From positions 248,001 through 312,000 of the forward strand of contig NZ_FNOX01000001.1 of NCBI RefSeq assembly GCF_900107155.1: a stretch of 64,000 bases of DNA, read 5' to 3'. The notes under the pieces are model-generated. The model was not told the origin of the DNA, made no database searches, and worked only from the letters and a program-made list of their open reading frames with translations. The first letter of the stretch is position 1, and every line of letters begins with the position of its first letter. Shown here in pieces: positions 27,911-37,462 of the stretch. The position numbers and the translations under genes were made by a program. This stretch comes from Pseudomonas salomonii. Lineage in GTDB: Bacteria > Pseudomonadota > Gammaproteobacteria > Pseudomonadales > Pseudomonadaceae.

Positions 27911-29515
27911 TTATGGGTTGAGACTGACGCCCGAAAACACGTTGCGGCCGAAGGGGCTGACTTTGAAACCTTCGACTTTGGCGCTTAACGGCTGGTTGAC
28001 CGTCGAGTGGGCGACTGGCGTGATCGGCACTTGCTGTTTAAGCAATTGCTGCGCCTGCTTGTACAGAACAGTCCTTTGTTCGCGGTCGGTCACGACCTTG
28101 GCTTGCTTGATCAGCTTGTCGTACGCCGGGTCACACCACATGGAGTAGTTGTTCCCGCCGATGGCGTCGCAGCTGTAGAGGGTGCCCAGCCAGTTGTCCG
28201 GGTCACCGTTGTCGCCGGTCCAGCCGATCAGGCTGATATCGTGCTCACCGTTCTTGGTGCGCTTGATGTATTCGCCCCATTCATAGCTGACGATCTTGAC
28301 CTTGAGGCCGATCTTGGCCCAATCGCTTTGCAGCATCTCGGCCATCAGCTTGGCGTTGGGGTTGTACGGGCGCTGCACCGGCATGGCCCACAGGGTGATC
28401 TCGGTGCCTTCTTTAACGCCGGCAGCCTTGAGCAGTTGCTTGGCCTTTTCCGGGTTGTAGGCGGCGTCCTTGATGCTGTCGTCATAGGACCACTGGGTCG
28501 GCGGCATGGCGTTGACCGCCAGTTGGCCCGCGCCCTGGTACACGGCATTCAGGATGCTCTGCTTGTTCACCGCCATGTCCAGCGCCTGGCGCACTTCGAG
28601 CTGGTCGAAGGGTTTGTGGCGCACGTTGTAGGCGATGTAGCCGAGGTTGAAACCTGGCTTGGTCAACAGTTGCAGGTTTGGATCGGCCTTGAGCGCGTCG
28701 ACGTCAGCGGGGCGCGGATGCAGGGTGATCTGGCACTCGCCGGCCTTGAGCTTCTGCACCCGCACCGAGGCGTCGGTGTTGATGGCAAAAATCAGTTGGT
28801 CCAGCTTGACGCGACTTGGGTCCCAGTACTGTTTGTTGCCCACATAACGGATCTGCGAGTCTTTCTGGTAGCGCTGGAATACAAACGGCCCAGTGCCGAT
28901 CGGCTTCTGGTTGATGTCGCTGGGTTTGCCCTCTTTGAGCAACTGTTCGGCGTACTCGGCCGACAGGATCGAGGCAAAGCTCATCGCGATGTTTTGTACA
29001 AACGCGGCGTCGACCGTGTTCAGGGTCATCACCACGGTGTAGGGGCCGGTCTTCTCGACCTTGGCGATGTTCTTGTTCAGGCTCATCCCGTTGAAGTACG
29101 GAAACTCGGTGGGGTAGGCCTTGCGAAACGGGTATTCAGGGTCAAGCATGCGGTTGAAGGTGAACAGCACATCGTCGGCATTGAAGTCGCGTGTCGGCTT
29201 GAATTCCTTGTTGCTGTGGAACTTCACCCCTTCACGCAGGTGAAAGGTGTAAGTCAGGCCGTCTTCGGAAATATCCCACTTGGTTGCCAGCCCAGGCACC
29301 ACGTCAGTCGCACCTTTTTCGAATTCAACCAGGCGGTTGTACAAAGGTTCCGCCGCGTCGTTGTCGGTGGCGGTGGTGTACTGCGCGGTGTCGAACCCTG
29401 CCGGGCTGCCTTCAGAGCAGAACACCAGGCTCTTCTTTTCGGCAGCTTGGCCCATCGTGGCCACAGCCAGCAGGCTGGTGCCAAAAATTGCGGATAGAAC
29501 AGTGGTATGGCGCAT
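27911..29515 (-). CDS. dppA: Dipeptide-binding periplasmic protein, second paralogue
   Basis: This 534-residue family 5 solute-binding protein has a signal peptide (LSAIFGTSLLAVATMGQA) and the conserved motifs CSEGSPAGFDTAQY, DGLTYTFHLREGVKFH and PIGTGPFVFQRYQ. It corresponds by position to PA4500. It lies upstream of opdP on the same strand, 170 bases away. Its sequence is closer to the two binding proteins further upstream than to the one beside dppB. The ligand cannot be read from sequence. Confidence 0.92.
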   Translation of the reverse strand: MRHTTVLSAIFGTSLLAVATMGQAAEKKSLVFCSEGSPAGFDTAQYTTATDNDAAEPLYNRLVEFEKGATDVVPGLATKWDISEDGLTYTFHLREGVKFHSNKEFKPTRDFNADDVLFTFNRMLDPEYPFRKAYPTEFPYFNGMSLNKNIAKVEKTGPYTVVMTLNTVDAAFVQNIAMSFASILSAEYAEQLLKEGKPSDINQKPIGTGPFVFQRYQKDSQIRYVGNKQYWDPSRVKLDQLIFAINTDASVRVQKLKAGECQITLHPRPADVDALKADPNLQLLTKPGFNLGYIAYNVRHKPFDQLEVRQALDMAVNKQSILNAVYQGAGQLAVNAMPPTQWSYDDSIKDAAYNPEKAKQLLKAAGVKEGTEITLWAMPVQRPYNPNAKLMAEMLQSDWAKIGLKVKIVSYEWGEYIKRTKNGEHDISLIGWTGDNGDPDNWLGTLYSCDAIGGNNYSMWCDPAYDKLIKQAKVVTDREQRTVLYKQAQQLLKQQVPITPVAHSTVNQPLSAKVEGFKVSPFGRNVFSGVSLNP

Positions 29516-29819
29516 GACGATCCCGATCCTTGTTTGTTGTTGTCATCAGCGAGCAATCACCCAGGCGTCAGGCCTGGTGGACATCACTGATCCCACACGC
29601 AGCAAGTGCCTTTCCTGGATTGGCGCTTCTGCTGTCCTACGACGGTATGGGTCGCGGAGCTTGCAGTAAATGCGCCAAAACGGATTGACCTTGTAGGTAA
29701 CGGATGCACAAGTCGCAGTTCATTGCTGTAGGAAGGCAATGTTGCGGTTGTGGTCTGTTTCCTACGGTCTAGGCGGATGCAATAACGGCGACGTTATGAA
29801 ACGTCGCCGCTACTGAGTC
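29516..29819 (-). other. Intergenic region between binding-protein genes, with hairpin
   Basis: The 304-base gap holds no gene. A stem CGGCGACGT/ACGTCGCCG at 29786-29809 lies just after the upstream binding-protein stop and probably ends that transcript. The rest should include the promoter of the gene at 27911-29515, but no clear boxes were found. Confidence 0.55.
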
Positions 29820-31448
29820 TTACTTGCCGCTTACACTAACGCCGTAGAAGGAGTTCAAGCCAAACGGGCTGATCTTGAAGTCCTGCACGGTGTTGCGCAT
29901 GGGTTGATACACCGTCGAGTGCGCGATAGGTGTCATCGGGACTGCATCTTTGAGGATATGTTGCGCCTGCTTGTACAGCTCGGTGCGTTTGGCGACGTCC
30001 GATGTGGCTTTGGCTTCTTTGACGATGCCGTCGAATTTCTTGTCGCACCATTTGGAGAAGTTGTTACCGGCCAGCGAGTCGCAGCCGAACAGCACGTTCA
30101 GCCAGTTGTCCGGGTCACCATTGTCGCCGCTCCAGCCAATGATCATGGCCTGGTTCTCGCCGCCTTTGGAGCGCTTGAGGTACTCGCCCCACTCGTAGCT
30201 GACGATGTTGACCTTCAGGCCGATCTGTTTCCAGTCGTTCTGCAGCATCTCGGCCATCAGTTTGGCGTTCGGGTTATACGGCCGTTGAACCGGCATGGCC
30301 CACAGGGTGATCTCGGTGCCTTCTTTAATGCCGGCTTCCTTGAGCAGTTCCTTGGCCTTGGCTGGGTCGAACTTCGTATCCTTGATGGTGGTGTCGTAGG
30401 ACCACTGGGTCGGCGGCATGGCGTTGACGGCCAGTTGGCCTGCGCCCTGGTACACGGAGTCGATGATCTGCTGCTTGTTCACCGACATGTCCAACGCTTC
30501 ACGTACACGCAGGTCGGCCAGTGGGTTGGCGGCGGTCTGCCCCTTGATCACCGGCATGACGTTGTAAGCGATGTAGCCCAGGTTGAAACCGGCCTGGTGC
30601 GGCAGTTTCAGGTCCTTGTCTTCGCCCAGCGCCTTGAGGTCGGCCGGACGTGGGAACAAGGTGATCTGGCATTCGTTTTTCTTGAGCTTCTGGATGCGCA
30701 CCGACGGGTCGGTGGTGATGGCGAAGATCAGGTTATCGATCTTCACATCCTCAGGTTTCCAGTAGTCCTTGTTGCCGGTGTAACGAATGTTCGAATCTTT
30801 CTGATAGCTCTTGAACACGAACGGACCAGTGCCGATTGGCTTCTGGTTGATGTCCGCGGGCTTGCCTTCCTTCAACAGTTGAGCGGCGTATTCGGCCGAC
30901 TGGATGGAGGCGAAACTCATCGCCAGGTTCTGGATGAAGGCGGCGTCCACAGTGCCAAGGGTGAACTTGACGGTGTGGTCATCGACTTTCTCGATGTTCT
31001 TGATGTTGGTGTCCATCCCCATGTCCGTGAAGTACGGGAACTCGGTGGGGTAGGCTTTACGGAACGGATCGTCCTTGTTGATCATGCGGTTGAACGTGAA
31101 CAGAACGTCATCGGCATTGAAGGTACGGGTCGGCTTGAAGTACGAAGTGGTGTGGAATTTCACGCCATCACGCAGGTGGAAGGTGTACGTCAGGCCATCC
31201 GGGGCCACGTCCCAGCTGGTGGCCAGCCCAGGAATCACAGCGGTGCCGCCGCGTTCGAACTGGGTCAGACGGTTGAACATGGTTTCGGCCGAGGCATCGA
31301 AGTCTGTTCCGGCGGTGTACTGGCCTGGGTCGAAACCGGCCGGGCTCCCTTCGGAGCAGAACACCAGGTTACTCGCCGCATGGGCGAAAGGAGCAGCGGC
31401 CATAAGGCCAGCACTCACTAAAAGCGGAAGGACTGCGTGTTTAAGCAT
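29820..31448 (-). CDS. dppA: Dipeptide-binding periplasmic protein, third paralogue
   Basis: The 542-residue receptor begins with a signal peptide (AVLPLLVSAGLMAAAPFAHA) and shows CSEGSPAGFDPGQYTAGTD, DGLTYTFHLRDGVKFHT and PIGTGPFVFKSYQ. ATG 31448 is chosen for the signal peptide; an ATG at 31472 would add eight polar residues. It is most similar to the protein encoded next upstream, with shared C-terminal text (DFKISPFGL..FYGVS), implying a recent duplication. By position it corresponds to PA4497. Confidence 0.92.
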   Translation of the reverse strand: MLKHAVLPLLVSAGLMAAAPFAHAASNLVFCSEGSPAGFDPGQYTAGTDFDASAETMFNRLTQFERGGTAVIPGLATSWDVAPDGLTYTFHLRDGVKFHTTSYFKPTRTFNADDVLFTFNRMINKDDPFRKAYPTEFPYFTDMGMDTNIKNIEKVDDHTVKFTLGTVDAAFIQNLAMSFASIQSAEYAAQLLKEGKPADINQKPIGTGPFVFKSYQKDSNIRYTGNKDYWKPEDVKIDNLIFAITTDPSVRIQKLKKNECQITLFPRPADLKALGEDKDLKLPHQAGFNLGYIAYNVMPVIKGQTAANPLADLRVREALDMSVNKQQIIDSVYQGAGQLAVNAMPPTQWSYDTTIKDTKFDPAKAKELLKEAGIKEGTEITLWAMPVQRPYNPNAKLMAEMLQNDWKQIGLKVNIVSYEWGEYLKRSKGGENQAMIIGWSGDNGDPDNWLNVLFGCDSLAGNNFSKWCDKKFDGIVKEAKATSDVAKRTELYKQAQHILKDAVPMTPIAHSTVYQPMRNTVQDFKISPFGLNSFYGVSVSGK

Positions 31449-31657
31449 GTTGGCCTCATGATTTGTTGTCATTTTTGGTGGTGAGGGCGACCTCGTGAGT
31501 CGGCCTGCGGATACTTATGCAGGGGCCATACCCATTGCAAGATGCTGAACCGTTGCAAGAGGCAAACTGTGGTACGAACGTACAGGAATGTCGCATTTAT
31601 GAAAGTTTGTACATAAATGCATATATATAGAGGGTTTTTTCGGTGCATCGAGCGCAC

Positions 31658-31699
31658 CAAAAAAGCCCAGCCGAGGCGTCTGGCGCACTCGGTTGGGGC
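31658..31699 (-). terminator. Terminator after the fourth dppA paralogue
   Basis: GCCCAGCCGAG pairs with CTCGGTTGGGGC across a 12-base loop and is followed on the minus strand by a T run. The remaining gap to 31448 is AT-rich (ATATATATAG near 31620) and should hold the promoter of the next gene. Confidence 0.8.
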
Positions 31700-31706
31700 G
31701 CCCTTG

Positions 31707-33308
31707 TTACTTATCTAGACTGACACCGTAGAACGGCGTCAGCCCAAACGGACTGATTTTGAAGTCCTGCACTTCTTTACGCAGTGGCTGGAAAACCGTC
31801 GAGTTCGCAATAGGCGTTATAGGTACCTGTTCCTTAAGGATTTTCTGTGCCTGTTGATACCACTTGATGCGTTGCTCGCGGTCGTTGCTGACCTTGGCCT
31901 GCTGCACCAGTTTGTCGTAGGCCGGGTTACACCATTTGGCGTAGTTGCTGCCCTTCACGGCGGCACAACTGTAGAGCACGCCGAGCCAGTTATCGGGGTC
32001 GCCATTGTCACCGGTCCAGCCGTAAATCATCGCGTCATGCTCGCCATTTTTGGCGCGTTTGATGTATTCGCCCCATTCGTAGCTGATGATGTTGGCTTTG
32101 ATACCGACCTTCGCCCAGTCTTGCTGGATCATTTGTGCCGACATGCGCGCGTTGGGGTTGGAAGCCCGCTGGACGGTCATGGCCCACAAATTGATGGTGG
32201 TACCTGGTGCAACCCCTGCTTCTTTTAGTAGCGCCCGGGCCTTGGTCGGATCGTAGGGCGCATCCTTGATAGTCGGGTCATAAGACCACTGCGCGGGTGG
32301 CAGTGCGTTTTGCGCCAATTGTCCGGCGCTTTGGTAAACAGCCTTGATAATTGCCGGCTTATCGATGGCCATGTCCAGCGCCTGGCGCACCTTGAGCTGG
32401 TCCAGCGGAGGATGCGTCACGTTGTAGGCCAGAAAACCCAAATTGAAACCGGCCTGTTGCAGCACGCGCAGGTTGGGGTCTTGTTTCATTATTTCAATGT
32501 CGGACGGGCGCGGGTAACCGCTGACCTGGCATTCCCCGGCCTTGAGCTTTTGCAGGCGCGCGGCGGCGTCCGGGGTGATGGCGAATACCAGGTTGTCGAG
32601 CTTCACATCCTCAGGTTTCCAATACTGTTTATTGGCCACGTAGCGAATCTGCGAGTCTTTCTGGTAGCGCTTGAACACAAATGGCCCGGTGCCTACGGGC
32701 TTTTGATTGATTTGCTCGGCCTTGCCCTCTTTCAGCAAGTGGGCGGCGTACTCGGCCGATTGCACCGAGGCGAAGCTCATGGCCAGGTTCTGCACAAACG
32801 AGGCGTCGACGTTGTTCAGGTTGAACTGCACGGTGTGCTCGTCGAGTTTTTCGACACTTTTGATCGTGGTGTTCAAACCCATGTCGGTGAAGTACGGCGA
32901 TTCGGATGGATAAGCCTTGCGAAACGGGCTATCGGCATCCAGCAGGCGATTGAAGGTAAACAGTACGTCATCTGCGTTGAAGTCGCGGCTCGGGGTGAAG
33001 TAGTCAGTGGTGTGGAACTTGACCCCGTCGCGCAGGTGGAAAGTGTAGGTCAGACCGTCTTTGGAGACATCCCAGCTTGTTGCCAGGCCAGGTTCTACCT
33101 CGGTACCGCCGCGCTTGAACTGGGTCAGGCGGTTAAAGACGGTTTCAGCGGAGGCATCAAAGTCGGTGCCGCTGGTGTACTGGCTGGGGTCGAAGCCGGC
33201 GGGGCTGGCTTCGGAGCAGTAGACCAGGGTGCTCGCGGCGTGAGCCATGGGCATGCAGGCCAAGAGGCCGGCGGCGAGTAGCAACGGTTTTAAGGTGATT
33301 CTGTCCAT
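31707..33308 (-). CDS. dppA: Dipeptide-binding periplasmic protein, fourth paralogue
   Basis: The 533-residue receptor has a signal peptide (LKPLLLAAGLLACMPMAHA) and motifs CSEASPAGFDPSQYTSGTD, DGLTYTFHLRDGVKFHT and PVGTGPFVFKRYQ. ATG 33308 has an upstream AGGGGT and gives the signal peptide; an in-frame start at 33365 adds 19 residues. It has its own terminator. It corresponds roughly to PA4496, but the intervening peptidase and regulator genes known in P. aeruginosa are missing here. Confidence 0.92.
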   Translation of the reverse strand: MDRITLKPLLLAAGLLACMPMAHAASTLVYCSEASPAGFDPSQYTSGTDFDASAETVFNRLTQFKRGGTEVEPGLATSWDVSKDGLTYTFHLRDGVKFHTTDYFTPSRDFNADDVLFTFNRLLDADSPFRKAYPSESPYFTDMGLNTTIKSVEKLDEHTVQFNLNNVDASFVQNLAMSFASVQSAEYAAHLLKEGKAEQINQKPVGTGPFVFKRYQKDSQIRYVANKQYWKPEDVKLDNLVFAITPDAAARLQKLKAGECQVSGYPRPSDIEIMKQDPNLRVLQQAGFNLGFLAYNVTHPPLDQLKVRQALDMAIDKPAIIKAVYQSAGQLAQNALPPAQWSYDPTIKDAPYDPTKARALLKEAGVAPGTTINLWAMTVQRASNPNARMSAQMIQQDWAKVGIKANIISYEWGEYIKRAKNGEHDAMIYGWTGDNGDPDNWLGVLYSCAAVKGSNYAKWCNPAYDKLVQQAKVSNDREQRIKWYQQAQKILKEQVPITPIANSTVFQPLRKEVQDFKISPFGLTPFYGVSLDK

Positions 33309-33353
33309 TAAAGACCCCTGAAGTGGCAAGCCTGTAAAAGCTGCCCGAACGAA

Positions 33354-33381
33354 AACGGCGGTCACCGAGGTTACCGCCGTT
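33354..33381 (-). terminator. Terminator after the candidate effector gene
   Basis: A 9-bp stem AACGGCGGT/ACCGCCGTT is followed on the minus strand by TTTTC, eight bases past the stop of the 907-residue gene. Confidence 0.8.
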
Positions 33382-33388
33382 CAGGGGA

Positions 33389-36112
33389 TCAGGTAAGGGC
33401 TGGTTTATTCTCCGGCTCCGGTTGGGGTTTGACGGTTACTTCAATGCTGGATGGAGCGTTGCTGTCGATCGTATAGGCGCTGTCCAACTCGTTACCCTCT
33501 CGTATCGTGAACGTTCTCTTGATCGTTACCTCTACGCCGGGAACGTGTTCTATATCCAGGTCCCCGTTATTGAGGTGCCCTCTGGAAATGATCTGAACCT
33601 TGGCCTCGTTCTTGGAACTGTCGTATTCAATGTGATACTGAGTGTCGTCGGCGCCGAAGCGGTAGCCCTCTTGCAGCATCGAGCCATCCGTATTCAACTC
33701 GATGATAGCGGGTGCTATGGAGCCCTGATGGGCTACCTCGGAAATGCGGGCGCGCAAGTCGGCGTCAGGGATGGCATCCTCAAACTGTTTCAGCCGTGCT
33801 TTCCTGATATTTTCAGCCGAGTCTGCCACGGCATCCAACGGTGCGGTACTCAGCAGCCCGTTTTCGGTGCGTGTGACGATGTAAGTATTACGATTTACAT
33901 CCAGGACAAAGTTGGGTGAGTACTCGCTGGTACTGTGTTCCGTAACGCGTGCTTTTTCTCCTGGCTCAACGGAAAAATCAGTCTCGTCGATTTTCCAGGA
34001 CACATTGAAGTTCGATTTGATTTTCCCGTTCTCTTCGTAGTTTCGGGTGGCAAACTCATAGTGCGTCCGTTCATTTATTTTCAAGAATTCATCGACTCTT
34101 TCAGCCGCGTTAATTTTTTTTCCCTCCAGATCGAGGAATTGATTGGCAAACGAAGGTGGCGACTTCAGGTCATCACTGAGCGTGGGTGAAGGTGTACGAT
34201 CCCAGAACCATTTTCCACCACCCTCCACCCCGATTTTTTTCCACACGCCCGCTGCATCAGGCTTGGCAACAATCCCGCTACTCACCAGTTTTGTTGGATC
34301 CTTTGGATCTTGCACACGTAACAAGTAACTTGTGCCGTCCAGGGCATCGGGCTTATCGGCTGCGAAATACGCCTTGCCCCTGAACTCCACTTCACGCATT
34401 CCCGCAAAGGTCAGGGAAGGCTTATCGGCCGCCGGGACGCTGGGTGCACTCGCTGGTATAGCTGAGCCGGTATCAACATCGTTAGATGTTTGTGATTTTC
34501 GCACCAGTTCAAAATCTGTTGTCAGCTCGTTGTAGTTCCAGCTGTAGTGCCCGGATGATGAGGGGTTAACGGCTGTCGGGATGTCGCCAAGGCCGGCCTC
34601 TACCACGGCAGGTGTGATTTCGTGCACCAGCTGCAGGCTCGATATCACCGCAGCAGCGGTGCCGCCAACGCGATCTTCGGCGGTCTTGCCATAAATGGAG
34701 TCATGAATACCGAAGAAAATGTTGCCCGCATTACCAAGGACGGGCACGTAGCCGAAGGTGCGTCCCCACAACTCTTTGGCTTCCTTCCACGTTTGCTGCG
34801 AAGAACCAAATACCTGGGTTTGATCGGCCCACTTTGCATTGTTGGCGTTAATCTCCTGATAATCCCTTGCAATGCCGGATTTCAGGTCTCCAAAATTTAA
34901 GTAATAACTTTCTTTGCGCGACTGGGTGTAATTAAATGTCTCCCTGACGGAGACTTGTTTATCGCTGAGAAGGTTATGACGTCCGGGGTAGTGCGCATGA
35001 TTACCCGCAATCAAGTTGTCGAGGACGGTGCTCGCCGGTGGCCAATGAGCATCTTTCCCACCTTGTTTGTCTTCGCCATTGAAGCTGGCCAGTAGTGCTT
35101 CACGATTGTTTTTGGCCCAGCGCGCAAATTCATCATCTCCCTTCAGCTCACTGACCGTACCGTTTTTCAAGTCAATCATCAGGCCTTGATTGGGGCGGGT
35201 GTCATAATCGCCGTGATAATTGACATAAGGGATAAACGCATAACCGGCCAGTGGGTAGCCGTATATATTTGGGATGACCACATTGCCGTTCTTGTCGAGC
35301 GTGCGATCAATCGCTGCTCGACCTTCAGGTGTCAGCGCTTTATAAATAGCCTTGTCGTTTCGCAGGCTTTGTAAGGTGCCCTTGACGACATAGGCATCGG
35401 CTTTGCCCGAGCGCTTTGCCAATGCACCCGACTTGTCGCTCATGGGTTTGGCTATGTCATCTTTCCAGTGGTCTTGAAGCTTTTTGCCCAGGGCCTCCAA
35501 ATCGTTAATTTTGCTCCGGTCTTCTGGCTTGATTTCCATTGTTTGGAAGTTGAGTAGGCCGCCGGCGGCCGGCCTATCGTGCTTTAGAGCGCCCGCTGCA
35601 ATCTCCCAAGCAAAATAAGTGCGTGTGTCGGTGTTGGTCTTGACTTCCGGCTTCCATTTTCCAACGTATGAGTTAAATGTTACCGTTATTTTCTCATGTG
35701 GATCCAAGCCGGCAGCCAGTAACCCGCCGCTAAAGTAACCGGCAGGTTCCATGAACTGACGAGTCTTCTGGAACCGGATATTGCTTTCACCTTCTTCGCC
35801 ACTTTCTATGTTCTTGATTTGCGTTACTACACGACCGGCGAAGGCGTCGACCCGCTGTAGGCGCTCCTGTTGCGTATAGCTTGCCGTGGGCGGGGGAACG
35901 GTGATTGACCCATAAATCACCCCTTTGGCGAAATCAAGCTCATGGTTGGGGGTTGGGGCGGTGCTCGGTTTTTGCCCCGGGCCTGAAGTTTCCGCTCCTG
36001 GACCGGTCAGCGCACTTGGGCGTGTATTTTCCGCTGGCGGCGTGACGACAGGTTTCGGATGTGTATTGGCAGGGTTGGTATAGGGCGACAGCACGGGCGG
36101 GCGTATATTCAT
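33389..36112 (-). CDS. Candidate type III secreted effector, 907 residues, function unknown
   Basis: I do not recognise a known enzyme domain. The N-terminus (MNIRPPVLSPYTNPANTHPK) has Ile at position 3, is rich in Pro, Ser and Thr, and has no acidic residue before Glu28. These are the known traits of Pseudomonas type III secretion signals, and there is no Sec signal. A Pro/Thr/Ser-rich linker runs to about residue 55. A central block contains IPNIYGYPLAGYAFIPYVNY near residue 285. A Gly/Ala-rich weakly hydrophobic stretch (about 450-515, including GGTAAAVISSLQLVHEI) might contact membranes. The last 350 residues are charged and beta-rich. Base composition is visibly more AT-rich than the flanking dpp and rox genes. 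A HrpL-type promoter lies 254 bases upstream. A toxin secreted by another route is an alternative. Function is not inferred. Confidence 0.7.
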   Translation of the reverse strand: MNIRPPVLSPYTNPANTHPKPVVTPPAENTRPSALTGPGAETSGPGQKPSTAPTPNHELDFAKGVIYGSITVPPPTASYTQQERLQRVDAFAGRVVTQIKNIESGEEGESNIRFQKTRQFMEPAGYFSGGLLAAGLDPHEKITVTFNSYVGKWKPEVKTNTDTRTYFAWEIAAGALKHDRPAAGGLLNFQTMEIKPEDRSKINDLEALGKKLQDHWKDDIAKPMSDKSGALAKRSGKADAYVVKGTLQSLRNDKAIYKALTPEGRAAIDRTLDKNGNVVIPNIYGYPLAGYAFIPYVNYHGDYDTRPNQGLMIDLKNGTVSELKGDDEFARWAKNNREALLASFNGEDKQGGKDAHWPPASTVLDNLIAGNHAHYPGRHNLLSDKQVSVRETFNYTQSRKESYYLNFGDLKSGIARDYQEINANNAKWADQTQVFGSSQQTWKEAKELWGRTFGYVPVLGNAGNIFFGIHDSIYGKTAEDRVGGTAAAVISSLQLVHEITPAVVEAGLGDIPTAVNPSSSGHYSWNYNELTTDFELVRKSQTSNDVDTGSAIPASAPSVPAADKPSLTFAGMREVEFRGKAYFAADKPDALDGTSYLLRVQDPKDPTKLVSSGIVAKPDAAGVWKKIGVEGGGKWFWDRTPSPTLSDDLKSPPSFANQFLDLEGKKINAAERVDEFLKINERTHYEFATRNYEENGKIKSNFNVSWKIDETDFSVEPGEKARVTEHSTSEYSPNFVLDVNRNTYIVTRTENGLLSTAPLDAVADSAENIRKARLKQFEDAIPDADLRARISEVAHQGSIAPAIIELNTDGSMLQEGYRFGADDTQYHIEYDSSKNEAKVQIISRGHLNNGDLDIEHVPGVEVTIKRTFTIREGNELDSAYTIDSNAPSSIEVTVKPQPEPENKPALT

Positions 36113-36365
36113 GATCGGGGCGCTTTACTCATGAGTTATCAACAATAGTTGCATGACGCGAAATATCAGGGCCGGCATTACGCACGCCGCGACATTACGA
36201 TATGTCATGACTTATGTGGGTTCTGAACACGCTTGTTTTACCTCTGATCGACTTATGTGCTTACGGTTGCGTAATGGCATAAGCCAAAGAGGAAAACTGA
36301 TTTACTCGTACATCCGCTAAATGGAATTTACGGGTTAGAGTTTGAAAGCATCAGTTGCTCGTAAC

Positions 36366-36394
36366 TGGGTGGTTTAATACTTGCGCAGGGTTCC
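36366..36394 (-). promoter_or_regulatory. hrp box (HrpL/RspL ECF sigma promoter)
   Basis: On the minus strand GGAACC is followed by 16 bases and then CCACCCA, an exact match to the hrp-box consensus GGAACC-N15/16-CCACNNA. It points towards the 907-residue gene, leaving a leader of about 250 bases in which no other gene of useful length is seen. Confidence 0.8.
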
Positions 36395-36494
36395 ACGGCG
36401 GGCGGGTACGTTGTACGAAAATAACCTTTATAAGGCGCGGCCTACGGCGTTTGGGAAAAAACTGACAGCTCGCCGTCCTCCAAATTAAACAATC

Positions 36495-36535
36495 AAAAAA
36501 AAACGGTGCGAGCCATCAAGGCTGCACCGTTTTTT
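36495..36535 (-). terminator. Terminator of the SIMPL-domain gene
   Basis: ACGGTGC and GCACCGT, extended by GCC/GGC, form the stem. Runs of A and T on either side make it usable on both strands. Confidence 0.85.
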
Positions 36536-36546
36536 AATCGTAAGAC

Positions 36547-37257
36547 TTACTGCAGGACTTCAATCACCCCATCAGCACTCATGCTGACCTGGCTGGTGCC
36601 CGCTTCCACTTCCGGTGTGGGGGCCGAATCCGCCATGGCTGCCTTCATCATCATGCCGCCACGGGCGTAAGGCATCGGGTAACCGTTGGTGTTGAAGTTC
36701 AGGTTGACGATCTTGTAGCCCTTGCCGCCCAGTGCATCGGTGGCCAGTTGCGCGCGGGCCTTGAATGCGGCAACCGCTTCTTTAAGCAACGCGTCTTCGC
36801 TGGACTTGCGCGTGGCATCCGCGATGGCGAAGTCCATATTCTCCATTTTCAAGGTATTGAGCAGCTCGCCGGTGAGCTTGGACAGGGCAGGGAAGTCGGC
36901 ACTTTCCAGGCGCAGTTCGGCGCGCTCACGCCAGCCGGTAATCTTCTGGTTCTTGTTGTCGTAGATCGGGTAGCTGTTACGGCTGCCTTGACGCAGGGTC
37001 ACAGCCTTGACTTCGCGCGCCTGGCCCAGCGCCTTGTTCATGGTGGTGGTGATTTCTGCGGCGAGTTTGGCCGGGTCGGCGTTTTGCGACTCGGTGTAAA
37101 GCGTCACGATCATCTTGTCGCGAGCAACCTCCTGGCTGACCTCGGCGCGCAGGGAAATCTGGTTGTAGTTCAGCCCTTCGGCTGCCAGCGCAGGCAGGCT
37201 GGCCAGGGTGGCGACGCCGAGGGTAATAACAGCTGCACTGCGAGTGAAACGAGACAT
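36547..37257 (-). CDS. SIMPL-domain (DUF541) periplasmic protein
   Basis: The 236-residue protein starts with a signal peptide (AAVITLGVATLASLPALA) and continues as a SIMPL domain (EVSQEVARDKMIVTLYTESQ). This family forms ring-like oligomers in the periplasm and has been linked to oxidative-stress defence, but its chemistry is unknown. It is divergent from roxS. The corresponding P. aeruginosa position is PA4495. Confidence 0.85.
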   Translation of the reverse strand: MSRFTRSAAVITLGVATLASLPALAAEGLNYNQISLRAEVSQEVARDKMIVTLYTESQNADPAKLAAEITTTMNKALGQAREVKAVTLRQGSRNSYPIYDNKNQKITGWRERAELRLESADFPALSKLTGELLNTLKMENMDFAIADATRKSSEDALLKEAVAAFKARAQLATDALGGKGYKIVNLNFNTNGYPMPYARGGMMMKAAMADSAPTPEVEAGTSQVSMSADGVIEVLQ

Positions 37258-37462
37258 GGAAGCTCCTTGAGGTAGTCGTGTTGGTTAAGACTGTAGACGG
37301 TGGCATCGGGTTCTTCGGGTTTACACATTCGCTACAAGTGGTGGTGGTGCCGACGAACGGTCGTTTGGCCGGCCTGCGTCAAAGAGCCACACGCGCCGTG
37401 CCAGCGGGTCTGCTTCGTTTATACTCGTGCCGATCCGCCTGCAGCGCTCACCGGGAGAGCTC

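Larger units (their letters stand above)
36113..36546. other. AT-rich intergenic region holding the hrp box
   Basis: These 434 bases have lower GC than the flanks and contain no gene. They hold the hrp box at 36366-36394 and the terminator of the SIMPL gene near 36495-36535. I saw no repeat or insertion-sequence remnant. Confidence 0.6.
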
